24,303 nucleotides of DNA from Tritrichomonas foetus (lineage: Eukaryota > Parabasalia > Tritrichomonadida > Tritrichomonadidae), in the NCBI GenBank assembly GCA_001839685.1, contig MLAK01001393.1:7909-32211 (forward strand). Reading direction: 5' to 3'. How positions within the stretch are numbered: position 1 is the stretch's first letter; every line of letters begins with the position of its first letter. A program made the translations under genes and the position numbers. Of the stretch, positions 15,068 to 24,303 are shown piece by piece. Below the pieces are notes generated by a model. The model was not told the origin of the DNA. It was given only the letters and a program-made list of their open reading frames with translations, and did no database searches.

Positions 15068-16123
15068 TCATCTGTACTGGGGCTGTGGGGGTGGAGGTGG
15101 ATGCGACATTTTATACATATTTTTCATATATTCTGATGATTTAATGAAATCTGGAGCAGAATCAAGAACCCAGGGCTGCAAGAAAAAGTAGCTTGAGTTT
15201 GTGACATCAGAAATATCGGCCATTTTGGCTTCTTTCGCAGTACAATCTTCAACAAAACTGAGCGGATACTTTTCAAATGCTTCTTGCATCAAAAGTTGTT
15301 TCTTTGAATCAAGAGCAGTTTCCAGTAACTTTTTAATAGGTGGATCAGGAATTCTGATTGGTTCAATTTCAGCAATTTCGTCGGACGGAAAGTAAGGAAT
15401 CTGAAGGGAGAACGCACGGGAACTTCGTGGAAGGTCCAGCTGAAACATAAACGGATCAATCGGTTTAGAATTATTATTGATGATTTCGTTAATGTCTGAA
15501 ATCATGATTTTGTCTTTTCCTGTGATGCTTCTTAACGTACCATCACATTTAACATCACCTTCGTTTGTTGTGAGTAAATTTCGAGAATCGATATGCGCCA
15601 AAATTTTGGCGGCCATTTCACCGGCGATTCCAACGGGCGAGCCCATGAACCTTCCCATGGGCTGAGATAGCCGAAGTAAAGGCATCCTCCAGTTGGCTTT
15701 TATCGTGATTTGTTGGGTTGTAATATTTTCGAATATATTTTTTATGCAATCAGTCGCTTTTTCAGTGCTTTTGTATTCGTACATTTTGAATCCAGTATTT
15801 ACAATGATTGAAGAAAAGACGCTTCCAAAATTGCACGGCGAGCAGGAAAATTTGAATAAAATCTGATTTTGCGTTGTTGGCTCGATCGATGCCAGAATTT
15901 GAACTTTTCTGACACTCACTGCACATGGGATTGACGCTATTTGATCGTTATCGAGTAACGGCTGGGATTGGATAAAATGGGTGATTTGATTATCGATTGA
16001 CATCAGTCGGCGGATCGAATTTTCATATTTCTTTATTTCATTTAAGAACTCTTCATCATCATCAGGCCAAGGTGCTGCAAATAATTCATGGAACAATGAT
16101 GAAAGAGATGGTTCACAAAGCAT
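15068..16123 (-). CDS. SWP73/SMARCD (BAF60)-like SWI/SNF chromatin-remodelling subunit
   Basis: A 351-aa protein from the ATG at 16123-16121; the frame is open for 39 further codons upstream but without an ATG. Three parts align with SMARCD/Swp73/Rsc6 proteins. Residues 86-145 match the FxF...FSS-(I/L)-x-(I/V) region and the following TxEKATD...ITIKANW strands. Residues 148-222 fit a SWIB domain: a GIAGEMAAKILAHIDSRNLL helix like the TRPxxxxxLWxYIKxxxL of SMARCD, then cD..L (193-197) and an MISDINEII segment matching the family's eIpxxL. Near the C-terminus SYFFLQPWVLDSA (311-323) matches the family's FYFQPW. The end is Pro-rich (HPPPPPQPQ). The family is a core accessory subunit of SWI/SNF-RSC remodelers linking the ATPase to transcription factors. 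The SWIB part is divergent (W replaced by I). About 100-150 residues shorter at the N-terminus than animal homologues. Confidence 0.75.
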   Translation of the reverse strand: MLCEPSLSSLFHELFAAPWPDDDEEFLNEIKKYENSIRRLMSIDNQITHFIQSQPLLDNDQIASIPCAVSVRKVQILASIEPTTQNQILFKFSCSPCNFGSVFSSIIVNTGFKMYEYKSTEKATDCIKNIFENITTQQITIKANWRMPLLRLSQPMGRFMGSPVGIAGEMAAKILAHIDSRNLLTTNEGDVKCDGTLRSITGKDKIMISDINEIINNNSKPIDPFMFQLDLPRSSRAFSLQIPYFPSDEIAEIEPIRIPDPPIKKLLETALDSKKQLLMQEAFEKYPLSFVEDCTAKEAKMADISDVTNSSYFFLQPWVLDSAPDFIKSSEYMKNMYKMSHPPPPPQPQYR

Positions 16124-16129
16124 GAAATT

Positions 16130-16134
16130 AAAGG
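16130..16134 (-). promoter_or_regulatory. CCTTT (M5-like) start-site element of the SWP73-like gene
   Basis: On the minus strand CCTTT begins 11 nt before the ATG at 16123. The trichomonad M5 element (CCTTT) overlaps the transcription start. TCATCATTCA, an initiator-like sequence, lies further upstream (16151-16160). Position and motif only. Confidence 0.35.
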
Positions 16135-16265
16135 TTAATTTTTTAGCCTGTGAATGATGAACAAAAAAGTGAAACTCAATCGGAGAGAATGGCCAAATAA
16201 TCACAGAATACAGAATATGACAGTATTTTTCACTTCTCTACTTATCTCATTCCTTTCAATTTTGA

Positions 16266-16595
16266 GAAAGACATTCATTTATTTTGTTTCAAGACCAGAT
16301 AAACAAAGAAAAGAGTGAATACAAAAAATTACATCTAAGCAATTTTACGCCATCTGGACAAAGACATGAATTTTTTAGAAACGCAAGTGATCTCAATATT
16401 GATTGTAACAAAGATAGCTCCAAAAGTGCCATTATTAAATCTCAGAATATTAAATTACTTGAAGATTTGATTGAAAATACATATCTAACCAAATTTATAC
16501 AAGATAACTTACCACAATCAGTATTTCTAATGAAACGAGTAATGAATATACGAGCGATAATAATATTTTCAATCAGACATTTTCATGAAATATGA
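16266..16595 (+). pseudogene. Open frame without start, possible gene relic
   Basis: A 110-codon stretch is open to the TGA at 16593-16595, but has no ATG until its last quarter. In this AT-rich spacer such a length is unusual by chance. The conceptual product has normal charged composition (an NKEKSEYKKL helix, a SNFTPSGQRHEFF segment and a later LLEDLIENTYLTKFIQ helix). I recognise no family. It could be a decayed fragment, or chance. Confidence 0.3.
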
Positions 16596-16922
16596 AACAC
16601 CATCCGAGATTTAATGAGACACTATGTAGTAAAATATAGATTTCGTGAGAATCAATGCGTTTGTTTAAAATAAAATTCTTCTCATGAAAACATATATTTT
16701 CGAAATTGAGCAGGTGCGCCATAAGTTGAATAAATATTTGTAAAAATAACAGTTACAAGCGACCGAATCAACTCCAATATCGAAACAACATATGCTATTT
16801 GTATATTTTATTTTTTTTTTAATTTCACCATAATTTGACTATTTTTACAAAATAACGATTTTTTTCCTTATGAAAAAGTTTTCATTCATCGAATTTGAAT
16901 TATTAAACGGATGTAAAATTCA
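16596..16922. other. AT-rich promoter-side spacer of the coiled-coil gene
   Basis: About 330 bp with no gene. It includes AAAATATAGATTTC (16631-16644), a T10 run (16810-16819) and TCATTCATC (16883-16891), an initiator-like sequence about 35-40 bp before the ATG. AAACGGATG (16905-16913) carries an AACGG core near the start. Confidence 0.4.
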
Positions 16923-19900
16923 ATGAATCAAAATCAGGGGAAGGCTTCAGCGAAAGTGGCAAGAGCTGGCCTCGCCAAATTCCGACCCCTGACACCCCAA
17001 GAAAATAGTCGCCCAATAACTCCACAAAGTTCTCGATCGAATTTACCAAACGGATGGTATTTTAATGAACCCCGGGAAGCATCGTTTTGGAACGATTTAG
17101 AAATGCATGTAACCAAAGAACAACAAGACAAAATCGAAGAAACGAATAAACAAACAGATTATATGACTCAAATGGGTGATGCATCAAATCGAATTCGCGC
17201 TATTATTGGCCAAATTGATGACATTGATCAGGAAACACTTCTCCAAATGATGTCGATTGCAGATGACGCTGATAACAACGGAGACTCAGATCCAAAATCT
17301 TTTTTGGAAGATTCGAAAACGCAAATTCTTTCATTTATGACAGAAATAAGAGAGCTTTCTGAATCACAACAAATGCTTGCAGAATCTCTTAGAAATTGGT
17401 TTAATTCATTAACAGATAATGAGGCATTTTTTGAAAATGAAAAAAATAACCAACCTGAAGAACCTGATCGTCAAAGTGTGTATGATTTTCTAAATGATAT
17501 TGTAGAACAGTGCGCTGTAAAAAGTGAAAAGGCAGCTTGTATTCATAGTGATGTTTCTGACTTTTGGATAAAGCAAATTTCATCATTTAAAAAAATTATT
17601 TACAGAAAAGATGAAGAAATTCATAAATTAAAAGAATCAATTGAAAATGCAGCTGCTTCAAGAGCAAAAAAATCACGCCAAAAGCAAAATCAAAAGCAAC
17701 AGCAAAAAGCTGATGATATCAATGTGAAAAACGAACAAATAGAAATTCAAATGCGAACAATTGAAGAACAAAAAAATACTATTGAAAAGTTAAGGAAACA
17801 GCTTCAATCGAGTGAAATTTCTCGAGCTGCTTTAAGTGCTCAAAGCTCCGCAAATTTGGATAATGCATTAAAAAGCCAAATCTTTGAAAAAGAAAATGAT
17901 TTAAATAATGCAAAATACGAAGCTGAAACAAAAATAGCCCTTTTAACAGACAAAATTAATTTAATGACAGCTGAAAATGAAAGATTAAATAAATTATTAA
18001 CTCAAGAAAAATCAAATTCTAAAAATGCTTCGAAAAATGTCGAAGAAAAAGATTTATATATACGAGAATTAGAAAATAAAGTTCAGAATCAACTGAAATT
18101 ACTTGCTCTTGAAAGAGATAAAGTTGCCCCACCTCCACCCCCTTCGGACGTACCATCAGAAAATGATGACCACCTTCTTGCGATTGTTCAAATGCAGGAA
18201 GAAATTAAAAATTTGAAGAATTCTCATCAACAAGAACTCCTTCATCAGCAAGAATTACTTCGTGCTAAATTTTTGGTAGAAAAAGACAAATTACTTGAAA
18301 CCATGTCTGATTCTGATACTGGACGAGCAGTTAAAGCTATTGTGGATGAATACGAAGGAAAACTATCCAAACAGAAAGAAGATTTCGATCATTTAAACGA
18401 AGAATTTTCCAGATCGTGGGGTGCAAAATTATCAATCCTAACGCGACAATATGAAAATCGAATTAAAGCACTAAATGCTTCACATGAAGGCGAAATTTCT
18501 AATATTAGAAATAATTCGCAATATGTTTTGAAAAAGAAAGAATTAGAACTTGAAGATGAATTCAATCAAAAAATGATTGAATTAACACGCCAACAAAATC
18601 AACAAAATGAAGATAAATATAAAAATATAGATTTTTTAAGCGGATTTTTAGAAAATCTGAAAAAAGAAAATACAGAATTAAGATACATTGTGAAAAGATA
18701 TGGTACAGATAATCCAAAACTTCAACAAGAATTTGATGCAGTCCCTCCACTTGAAGAAAAAGACATTAATATTGACAGCAATCCATCTTGTGAAGAATCA
18801 AAAATCATTGATAGACAATCAATGCAAATTCAAATGATGAAAGAAGAAAATGAAGAGCAGACAAACTGGCTTTTAACACAACAAAAGAAAGATTTTGAAA
18901 GACAAATGGATAAAATGACAAATGAGTATCAAAAAGACATTCGTTCTTTAATTTTGAAAATTCATGATGCAATTTCTAAAGTGAATGTTGAAGGAGAAAC
19001 TCCAATAACAATTGACGAATCATTAAATCTAATTGCAGATTTATATATTACAATGAATAAACAAGTAGAAGATTCAACTGATTTACATCCTGCAATGATC
19101 ACTGTTGAAGAAGCAAATTCACAAATGAAAAAATATACTGATCAAATTCATATTCTTATGAATAAACTTTCAGAAGGTGATAAAACAGTGACAATCGATG
19201 ACTTATCTCTTGGAAAATTTGATAAAACTTCTGCAATAGAAACACAAATTGCCACACTCAAAGAAAGAATACATGTTCTTGAAAGTTTACAAAATAGTGA
19301 CAGCTTAGCGGCAATTGAAGCAATGAAAAGAATGGAAGATGAAATGAAAAGAGAAATTGATTTTAAAGATACTTTAATTGAAGAATTACAAAACAGACCC
19401 AATCCAACCAAGAAATTATTCAGTTTAGATTATATGGATATCACTATTTTCCATTATGAATCTGAAATATATGATTCGTCAATTGATGATTCGAATTATA
19501 CATTTAACGAATTACATCGACGATCAAAAATCCCACTTCAACGATCATTGCCAGATTTCCTTGTTCTTCGAGATATTACTGCTTCTACTGAACCTAAGCC
19601 AGCCATTGCTATACCAGAAACCATGTATAATTCTGCCAGTCAAGAATTTAATCTAAGTATGAAAGACAAAGAACTGTTCTTGGAAATCCAACCTGAAGTT
19701 GTTCCTGTAATTTTAGACCTGAAAGACGAAGGGAAGACAAATGAACAGACTCAAAATGAAAAGCACCAACTTTCACAAAAACAATCTGTTCCAAAACCAT
19801 CAATGCAAGTTCGAACCAATGTAAAGAAAGAACTATTGTTTAAACCAAAGAAAACAAAGAAATTCAGCGGTAGGGTCTTGGTTGAAGTTTCTACACAATA

Positions 19901-22900
19901 TGATTTGGGAAAACCTTCAATTTTCCAGAAAATTGATACAGAGGCAGTTGATTCTTTGAAAGAACATCATCTTCTTACGTCTAAAATTCATAGTCCACAT
20001 AAAATGATTATTGAAGAAGGTATTCAGACAATTAGCAAGAACACTGAAAAAGTTTTAATTTATGGCACGATACTTGATTTAAGTCCAGCACCTCCTCCAA
20101 AACCAATTGTTGTTGAAGCTGATTCAGAAATGCTTGAAACTATTCGTACTCTCCAGCAAAGATTGCTTGATATCGAAAAAGCTCAAAGAGAAAATGAACG
20201 AAATTCAACAAAAGGAAACACACCGAATCGAGGTGACATGTTTACTCAAATGAGAATTGCTATTATTGATTCATCAAATAAAATTATTGCAAGACAAAAG
20301 GAAATGATAAAAGAATTAATGGAAAGAAAGCCTGAAATTATTTATCAAACTCAAATTTTAAGAGTTCCTGATGTTCAATTTGAACCTGTAGATCCACAAC
20401 CAAATGGAAACCAAGTCCATAAAGATAATCCAGATTTTGTTCACGATCCGTCAATTCCACAGAAAGTTGTAATGAATACTCAAAGTTCAGCTATTGGCCC
20501 TTCCAACGAAGATCATCATGAACCAGAAAAAGTGGAAAAGACTGTAAAGAAAAAGAAAGCTAAAAAAGAGAAGAAAGAAAAAATTGTATATGTTCCTCCT
20601 CCAATCATTGAAAGACCTCCACCGACGCCTGTTGTTTTGGATTTAGAAACACCTACTGAAGATGATTCTATGGATGATCCATTTACTTCAGCCATTTTGC
20701 TTTTGGCATCCAATATTAGATTTATGTCAAACTATTCAGATAATGAGAATCACATAGTTACAACTCTGAAAAGTGATACAAATGCTTACGAAGCTTTTAT
20801 AGCTGCTACAGGAATGTTTGATCAATCCTTAACTCAATTTTTACTCAATATAAAAGAAAGTGAAAAATGTTACACGAAAAATGTTACTCAACTAGACCAA
20901 TTCTCTCAAATGCAGATGAAGCTGCTTCATGTTTTAAAGCAAGCTAAGAAAAGAGCAAATGGATTAGCACAATCAATTTCTGAATATAAAAATGCAGCTG
21001 CCGCAAGTGAATTAGTGAATCAATCTCATATTATTAATGAGGTTCAAAATAACCAAACTGGTGAACATGAATTACCACCTTTAATGATTCTTCAAAAGCT
21101 TCAATCATCTCTGGATGTTGTTGCAAGCCTAAAACTTGAATTATCTTCTGAAAACAATGCGCGTTATACTGTTTTAGATAAGCGAATTAAAGACTGCATT
21201 GAAGAATGCGAACAACAAAAGACAGTACTTCCACAAACTATTGAAGGTTTAGTTGTTGGTGTTCAAAACTTTATTTCTGCAGTAAAACCGTCAAATGCAG
21301 CGTCAATGCAAGATATTATTGCATCTTCAAGTAAACAAGAATTGCAAGAGCTAAAGAAGAAGATTAAAGCTCTCAAACAAGCACGTGATAAATATAGAAA
21401 GCAAGCACGCGAAGCTAATGAAAATAGTGAGAAGTTGGAAGCTCAAGTTCGTACACTACGTGGAAGAATTAATGAAGAAAAAGAAATTAATGAAAACGCT
21501 GTGGCTTTATATCAAAGCCAAATTGTGATGATGAAAGATCTTTTCAAATCACTAAATATTGAGCAAGGAAGAGATCCTCAAGGTGTTGTTGGTGCTGTTA
21601 GAAACGAAGTTTTATCTTTGCAAGCTCTTCTCGAAACTTCAACTAGTGAAAAAGCAGTTTTAAAAACCAAAATCAATGATCTTGAGGATAGTTTGTCTGC
21701 AATGATTGTTGAAGTAAATCGCCTTAATAATGAATTAGAAGATGTTACAAATACAAATATTCAGCTTGAACAACAAATTCGTAGAAACAGAGCTGAAATG
21801 ATGTTCCACGAATCTGATATTGAGACTTTAATGAAGGAAAAGGAAGCAGATATTCAAGTCAGTACCAAACATAAGAACCAACTGGAAGTAGTTATTGCTA
21901 AAAACGAAGAAGTTAACGATAATATTGCTTCAATGAATGATAAAGTGGCAAGATTAAGAGATGAAATTAAAAGCTTAAAACAAGAAAAAGAAGATCTCAG
22001 AATAAAAATTGCCATTGGAAAATATAAAGATGGAAAAATTAAGAAACCAAGTATTGCTACACAGACAATTTTACGAATTGTAGGAAAGAAAACAATTGCT
22101 ACACCTGATAAAGGACTCCCACAAGTTGAAATTGATGATTCTACTGCAGCAATTGGTACAAGTCCTGAACAAAATGATGAAGAGGAAGAAGAATCAACTC
22201 CACATCATGTTCATGTTGTTCCAGATTCCGTACCTCCTCTTAAAGATCTTCCACAATCTGGTCATCTGGATATTATTAAAATCAATAATAAGCAAAGATC
22301 GCGCCAAAATAGTATTGCAACATTAAATCAAACACCACTTCCAAGTCTTGAACAAAATAGTGCTTATAATACTTCTACTAATGAATTAAATGATACAAAT
22401 GCTACAAGTTCAGAGCAATTAGACGTTGCACAAGATGAAGTTCAATGGGAATTGGCTGAACTCAACGAAGATGGTGGTGACCACTTTGATGATAAAGTTG
22501 CAGCTGGAAAACGTAATGGGAAAACTGTACGTTTGGATCTTGAAGAAAAAGCACCTGATGATGTTCATAAGCCACTTGATTGGAAAAACAAGAGTTCACG
22601 AGGAAAAATGGAGCAAAGAGGACGAAATCCATACGGAAGAACTCTTGTTCGTCCTAAGCCAACATTATCAACAGCTACAGCCTCTCCAGAAGATGCTACC
22701 CTTGCGATTGGAACCTCTAAGCAAGGAAAAAGACCTCTTACTGGTCAAGTTGGACGAATAAAACCAACAGTTTCTGGAAGAACAGCTCTTGTTATGAAAA
22801 CAGCTACTCAACAACATCCAAGTAAAGTTTTACCTGTTGAAACAGCTAAAAATTATAAATTCCAAGAAAAACATTTAAGACTTCCACCATCACCACAATT

Positions 22901-24131
22901 TACAATACCAAAAACACCAAAATCTGTTCGACCAAGCTCTCCATTCAATGATAGAACATGTCGATCAATCAAAACCAGTCGCACAAGTAAAACACAGCCC
23001 AATACTCCAACAGCTTATATCACACAAGCTCAATCAGAATCTACAGAGCCTGTTGATACAATTCGAATTACTCGTATTGAATATCAATACACTGAAGTAA
23101 ATGAAGATGAACAACAGGGAAATGTTCCATTATACTCACCAATTAATGGACAAGGTATTCAATGCGATCCAATGAGTGTTTCAGGTGGTGTGCTTCGCGC
23201 TAAAAATAGTCCTGATTTTGAAGAGTTTGAATTTATTACAAACAAACTTCAAAAACGATGCACATCACTTCAAAAACAGCTTGATAAAAAACAAAACGAA
23301 TTAAATACCTTGAATCGAAGAGTTGCTGAACTTTTCCGTGATCGACAAAGGTATGAAATGAAAATTATTCGACTTAATGATAACATTAGGAGAGAACAAA
23401 TTCGTTACGAAAACTCACAACAAAGACTTGAAATCGTCATTAAAGAATTGAATATTCGGGATGATGAAAATGCAAAATTAAAGAAAGAAATTATTAAACT
23501 TCATAGTATTAGTGCACCTATAACTACTACATTAAATACAATTAGCGATTCACATATTTTACAAGAGCAACTTAAACGTGAGAAAGAAAGAAAGAAAGCA
23601 GTACTTGCTGCAGCAATGTCAGCTCTTGATAAAGCAACAGATGCTGAAATTCAAAAGAAATTAGGAACTTTACTCGACAACACCCAGAAATCCATTGCTA
23701 GAATCGAATCAAAGAAGAGAAAGTTCCGCGAGGAAGAAAGAAAACATGTAATGGGTGCACTTGCAGCACTTTCTCTTATTAACGATAGACAAACTGCTTC
23801 AGATGCTTTGAACATAAAATCTATCACTGAAAAATGGAGTTCAGGCAATTTGGCGGCAATGAGAAATGTGTGGCATAGAAATGCGACAACAATGGTTCAT
23901 ACGACTGAGTTTCTACAACCATTTAGAAATCTTAAAAATGAAGCAGTAACGAGAAAGTTCCCATCCTACACACGCGCTATGGAAGTAATGGATCGTGTAC
24001 AGCCTCCACTCACTGATGATGAAAGAAGGCTTATTTTGAGAGGAGATATGAATGAAGAAGTTGCAAGTAAAATAGATTCCGTTAATATTGAAGATACTGC
24101 AATTCCAATCATATCTGGAACAAAAATATAG
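16923..24131 (+). CDS. Giant coiled-coil protein (2402 aa)
   Basis: One open frame without introns, from the first ATG. The N-terminus is basic with a duplicated RP(L/I)TPQ motif (21-26, 30-35), a likely proline-directed phosphorylation pair. Long coiled coils, rich in Glu/Lys/Gln/Asn heptads, cover about 210-395, 415-640, 690-830, 1070-1125, 1465-1695 and 2095-2260. Between them are non-helical linkers: PPPPP at about 401, a segment at 834-1070 with aromatic and Pro residues, a Lys-rich (KKKKAKKEKKEK) and Pro-rich stretch near 1205-1230, a helical block 1240-1350, and a disordered basic Ser/Thr-Pro-rich region about 1700-2090. The C-terminal 200 residues are helical with an Ala-rich part. 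TQT/IQT/IQC-type motifs occur in the linkers. Such proteins in flagellated protists are usually cytoskeletal or centrosomal/basal-body scaffolds; no specific family is recognised. Confidence 0.9.
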   Translation: MNQNQGKASAKVARAGLAKFRPLTPQENSRPITPQSSRSNLPNGWYFNEPREASFWNDLEMHVTKEQQDKIEETNKQTDYMTQMGDASNRIRAIIGQIDDIDQETLLQMMSIADDADNNGDSDPKSFLEDSKTQILSFMTEIRELSESQQMLAESLRNWFNSLTDNEAFFENEKNNQPEEPDRQSVYDFLNDIVEQCAVKSEKAACIHSDVSDFWIKQISSFKKIIYRKDEEIHKLKESIENAAASRAKKSRQKQNQKQQQKADDINVKNEQIEIQMRTIEEQKNTIEKLRKQLQSSEISRAALSAQSSANLDNALKSQIFEKENDLNNAKYEAETKIALLTDKINLMTAENERLNKLLTQEKSNSKNASKNVEEKDLYIRELENKVQNQLKLLALERDKVAPPPPPSDVPSENDDHLLAIVQMQEEIKNLKNSHQQELLHQQELLRAKFLVEKDKLLETMSDSDTGRAVKAIVDEYEGKLSKQKEDFDHLNEEFSRSWGAKLSILTRQYENRIKALNASHEGEISNIRNNSQYVLKKKELELEDEFNQKMIELTRQQNQQNEDKYKNIDFLSGFLENLKKENTELRYIVKRYGTDNPKLQQEFDAVPPLEEKDINIDSNPSCEESKIIDRQSMQIQMMKEENEEQTNWLLTQQKKDFERQMDKMTNEYQKDIRSLILKIHDAISKVNVEGETPITIDESLNLIADLYITMNKQVEDSTDLHPAMITVEEANSQMKKYTDQIHILMNKLSEGDKTVTIDDLSLGKFDKTSAIETQIATLKERIHVLESLQNSDSLAAIEAMKRMEDEMKREIDFKDTLIEELQNRPNPTKKLFSLDYMDITIFHYESEIYDSSIDDSNYTFNELHRRSKIPLQRSLPDFLVLRDITASTEPKPAIAIPETMYNSASQEFNLSMKDKELFLEIQPEVVPVILDLKDEGKTNEQTQNEKHQLSQKQSVPKPSMQVRTNVKKELLFKPKKTKKFSGRVLVEVSTQYDLGKPSIFQKIDTEAVDSLKEHHLLTSKIHSPHKMIIEEGIQTISKNTEKVLIYGTILDLSPAPPPKPIVVEADSEMLETIRTLQQRLLDIEKAQRENERNSTKGNTPNRGDMFTQMRIAIIDSSNKIIARQKEMIKELMERKPEIIYQTQILRVPDVQFEPVDPQPNGNQVHKDNPDFVHDPSIPQKVVMNTQSSAIGPSNEDHHEPEKVEKTVKKKKAKKEKKEKIVYVPPPIIERPPPTPVVLDLETPTEDDSMDDPFTSAILLLASNIRFMSNYSDNENHIVTTLKSDTNAYEAFIAATGMFDQSLTQFLLNIKESEKCYTKNVTQLDQFSQMQMKLLHVLKQAKKRANGLAQSISEYKNAAAASELVNQSHIINEVQNNQTGEHELPPLMILQKLQSSLDVVASLKLELSSENNARYTVLDKRIKDCIEECEQQKTVLPQTIEGLVVGVQNFISAVKPSNAASMQDIIASSSKQELQELKKKIKALKQARDKYRKQAREANENSEKLEAQVRTLRGRINEEKEINENAVALYQSQIVMMKDLFKSLNIEQGRDPQGVVGAVRNEVLSLQALLETSTSEKAVLKTKINDLEDSLSAMIVEVNRLNNELEDVTNTNIQLEQQIRRNRAEMMFHESDIETLMKEKEADIQVSTKHKNQLEVVIAKNEEVNDNIASMNDKVARLRDEIKSLKQEKEDLRIKIAIGKYKDGKIKKPSIATQTILRIVGKKTIATPDKGLPQVEIDDSTAAIGTSPEQNDEEEEESTPHHVHVVPDSVPPLKDLPQSGHLDIIKINNKQRSRQNSIATLNQTPLPSLEQNSAYNTSTNELNDTNATSSEQLDVAQDEVQWELAELNEDGGDHFDDKVAAGKRNGKTVRLDLEEKAPDDVHKPLDWKNKSSRGKMEQRGRNPYGRTLVRPKPTLSTATASPEDATLAIGTSKQGKRPLTGQVGRIKPTVSGRTALVMKTATQQHPSKVLPVETAKNYKFQEKHLRLPPSPQFTIPKTPKSVRPSSPFNDRTCRSIKTSRTSKTQPNTPTAYITQAQSESTEPVDTIRITRIEYQYTEVNEDEQQGNVPLYSPINGQGIQCDPMSVSGGVLRAKNSPDFEEFEFITNKLQKRCTSLQKQLDKKQNELNTLNRRVAELFRDRQRYEMKIIRLNDNIRREQIRYENSQQRLEIVIKELNIRDDENAKLKKEIIKLHSISAPITTTLNTISDSHILQEQLKREKERKKAVLAAAMSALDKATDAEIQKKLGTLLDNTQKSIARIESKKRKFREEERKHVMGALAALSLINDRQTASDALNIKSITEKWSSGNLAAMRNVWHRNATTMVHTTEFLQPFRNLKNEAVTRKFPSYTRAMEVMDRVQPPLTDDERRLILRGDMNEEVASKIDSVNIEDTAIPIISGTKI

Positions 24132-24230
24132 ACACCTACATACTATACATTTTTATATTATTTGTATGTTTTTATTTGATTTTATAAATTTTACTAGAGG
24201 TTAATTTTCTATCTTTAATTTTTATTTTTA

Positions 24231-24303
24231 TCTCTTTCATATTTCTTTATTTCTTTCATTCTTTAATTCTTTCTTATTTCTTTCATATTTCTTTCATTCT
24301 TTC
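24231..24303 (+). repeat. T/C-rich low-complexity repeat at window end
   Basis: Imperfect repeats of tttctttcat/tttcttat begin about 100 bp after the coiled-coil stop and run off the window. They resemble the 16-bp array at 11142-11242 in composition and strand. Confidence 0.75.

Noticed and set aside
16124..16204. GTG-started extension of the SWP73-like gene
   Set aside because: No ATG in it, and promoter-like CCTTT and TCATCATTCA lie inside it.
16923..24131. Spliceosomal introns in the long gene
   Set aside because: The frame is open throughout and I saw no GTAYGT...ACTAACACACAG trichomonad intron pattern.

Overview
This window looks like intron-poor, AT-rich chromosomal DNA of a unicellular eukaryote, most likely a parabasalid (a trichomonad such as Trichomonas or Tritrichomonas). 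The evidence is as follows. The reading frames are uninterrupted, one of them 7.2 kb long. TAA, TAG and TGA all behave as stops. Genes are closely packed on both strands with AT-rich spacers. Some starts lie 5-20 nt downstream of TCA(T)WW initiator-like or CCTTT-like sequences. TAAA-type signals sit at or just after some stops. The tRNA has no encoded CCA and is followed by a Pol III T-run. The proteins (Tup1-like, SWP73-like, histone fold, Myb, VDAC-type barrel) are eukaryotic. The genus is an inference and cannot be fixed from sequence alone.

Layout. 1-2220 (-): 3' truncated gene for a large unrecognised protein with three diverged ~160-residue repeats. 3077-3149 (-): tRNA-Arg(UCG). 3311-4429 (+): TKL-like protein kinase. 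4712-6061 (-): Tup1-like WD40 corepressor. 6277-6909 (+): SAM domain plus C2HC zinc finger protein. 7154-7402 (-) and 7504-8436 (+): a divergent pair, an 82-aa H2A-type histone-fold protein and a VDAC/Tom40-like beta-barrel, sharing a 101-bp spacer. 8770-9105 (+): ubiquitin-like protein without a diglycine tail. 9568-10539 (+): Myb/SANT protein. 10540-12216: gene-poor spacer with a 44-T tract and two T/C-rich tandem arrays. 12217-14529 (+): predicted N-myristoylated, Ser/Asn-rich protein with repeated short linear motifs. 15068-16123 (-): SWP73/SMARCD-like SWI/SNF subunit. 16124-16922: spacer with a possible gene relic. 16923-24131 (+): 2402-aa coiled-coil protein. 24231-24303: start of another T/C-rich repeat.

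There is no operon or obvious defence or metabolic system. Several genes (Tup1-like, histone fold, Myb, SWP73-like) act in transcription and chromatin. Their neighbourhood is probably chance in a compact protist genome, and there is no evidence of joint regulation. The barrel is a candidate organelle (hydrogenosome/mitosome) outer-membrane protein. The least explained genes are the triple-repeat protein at the left edge, the myristoylated motif-repeat protein and the giant coiled-coil protein.
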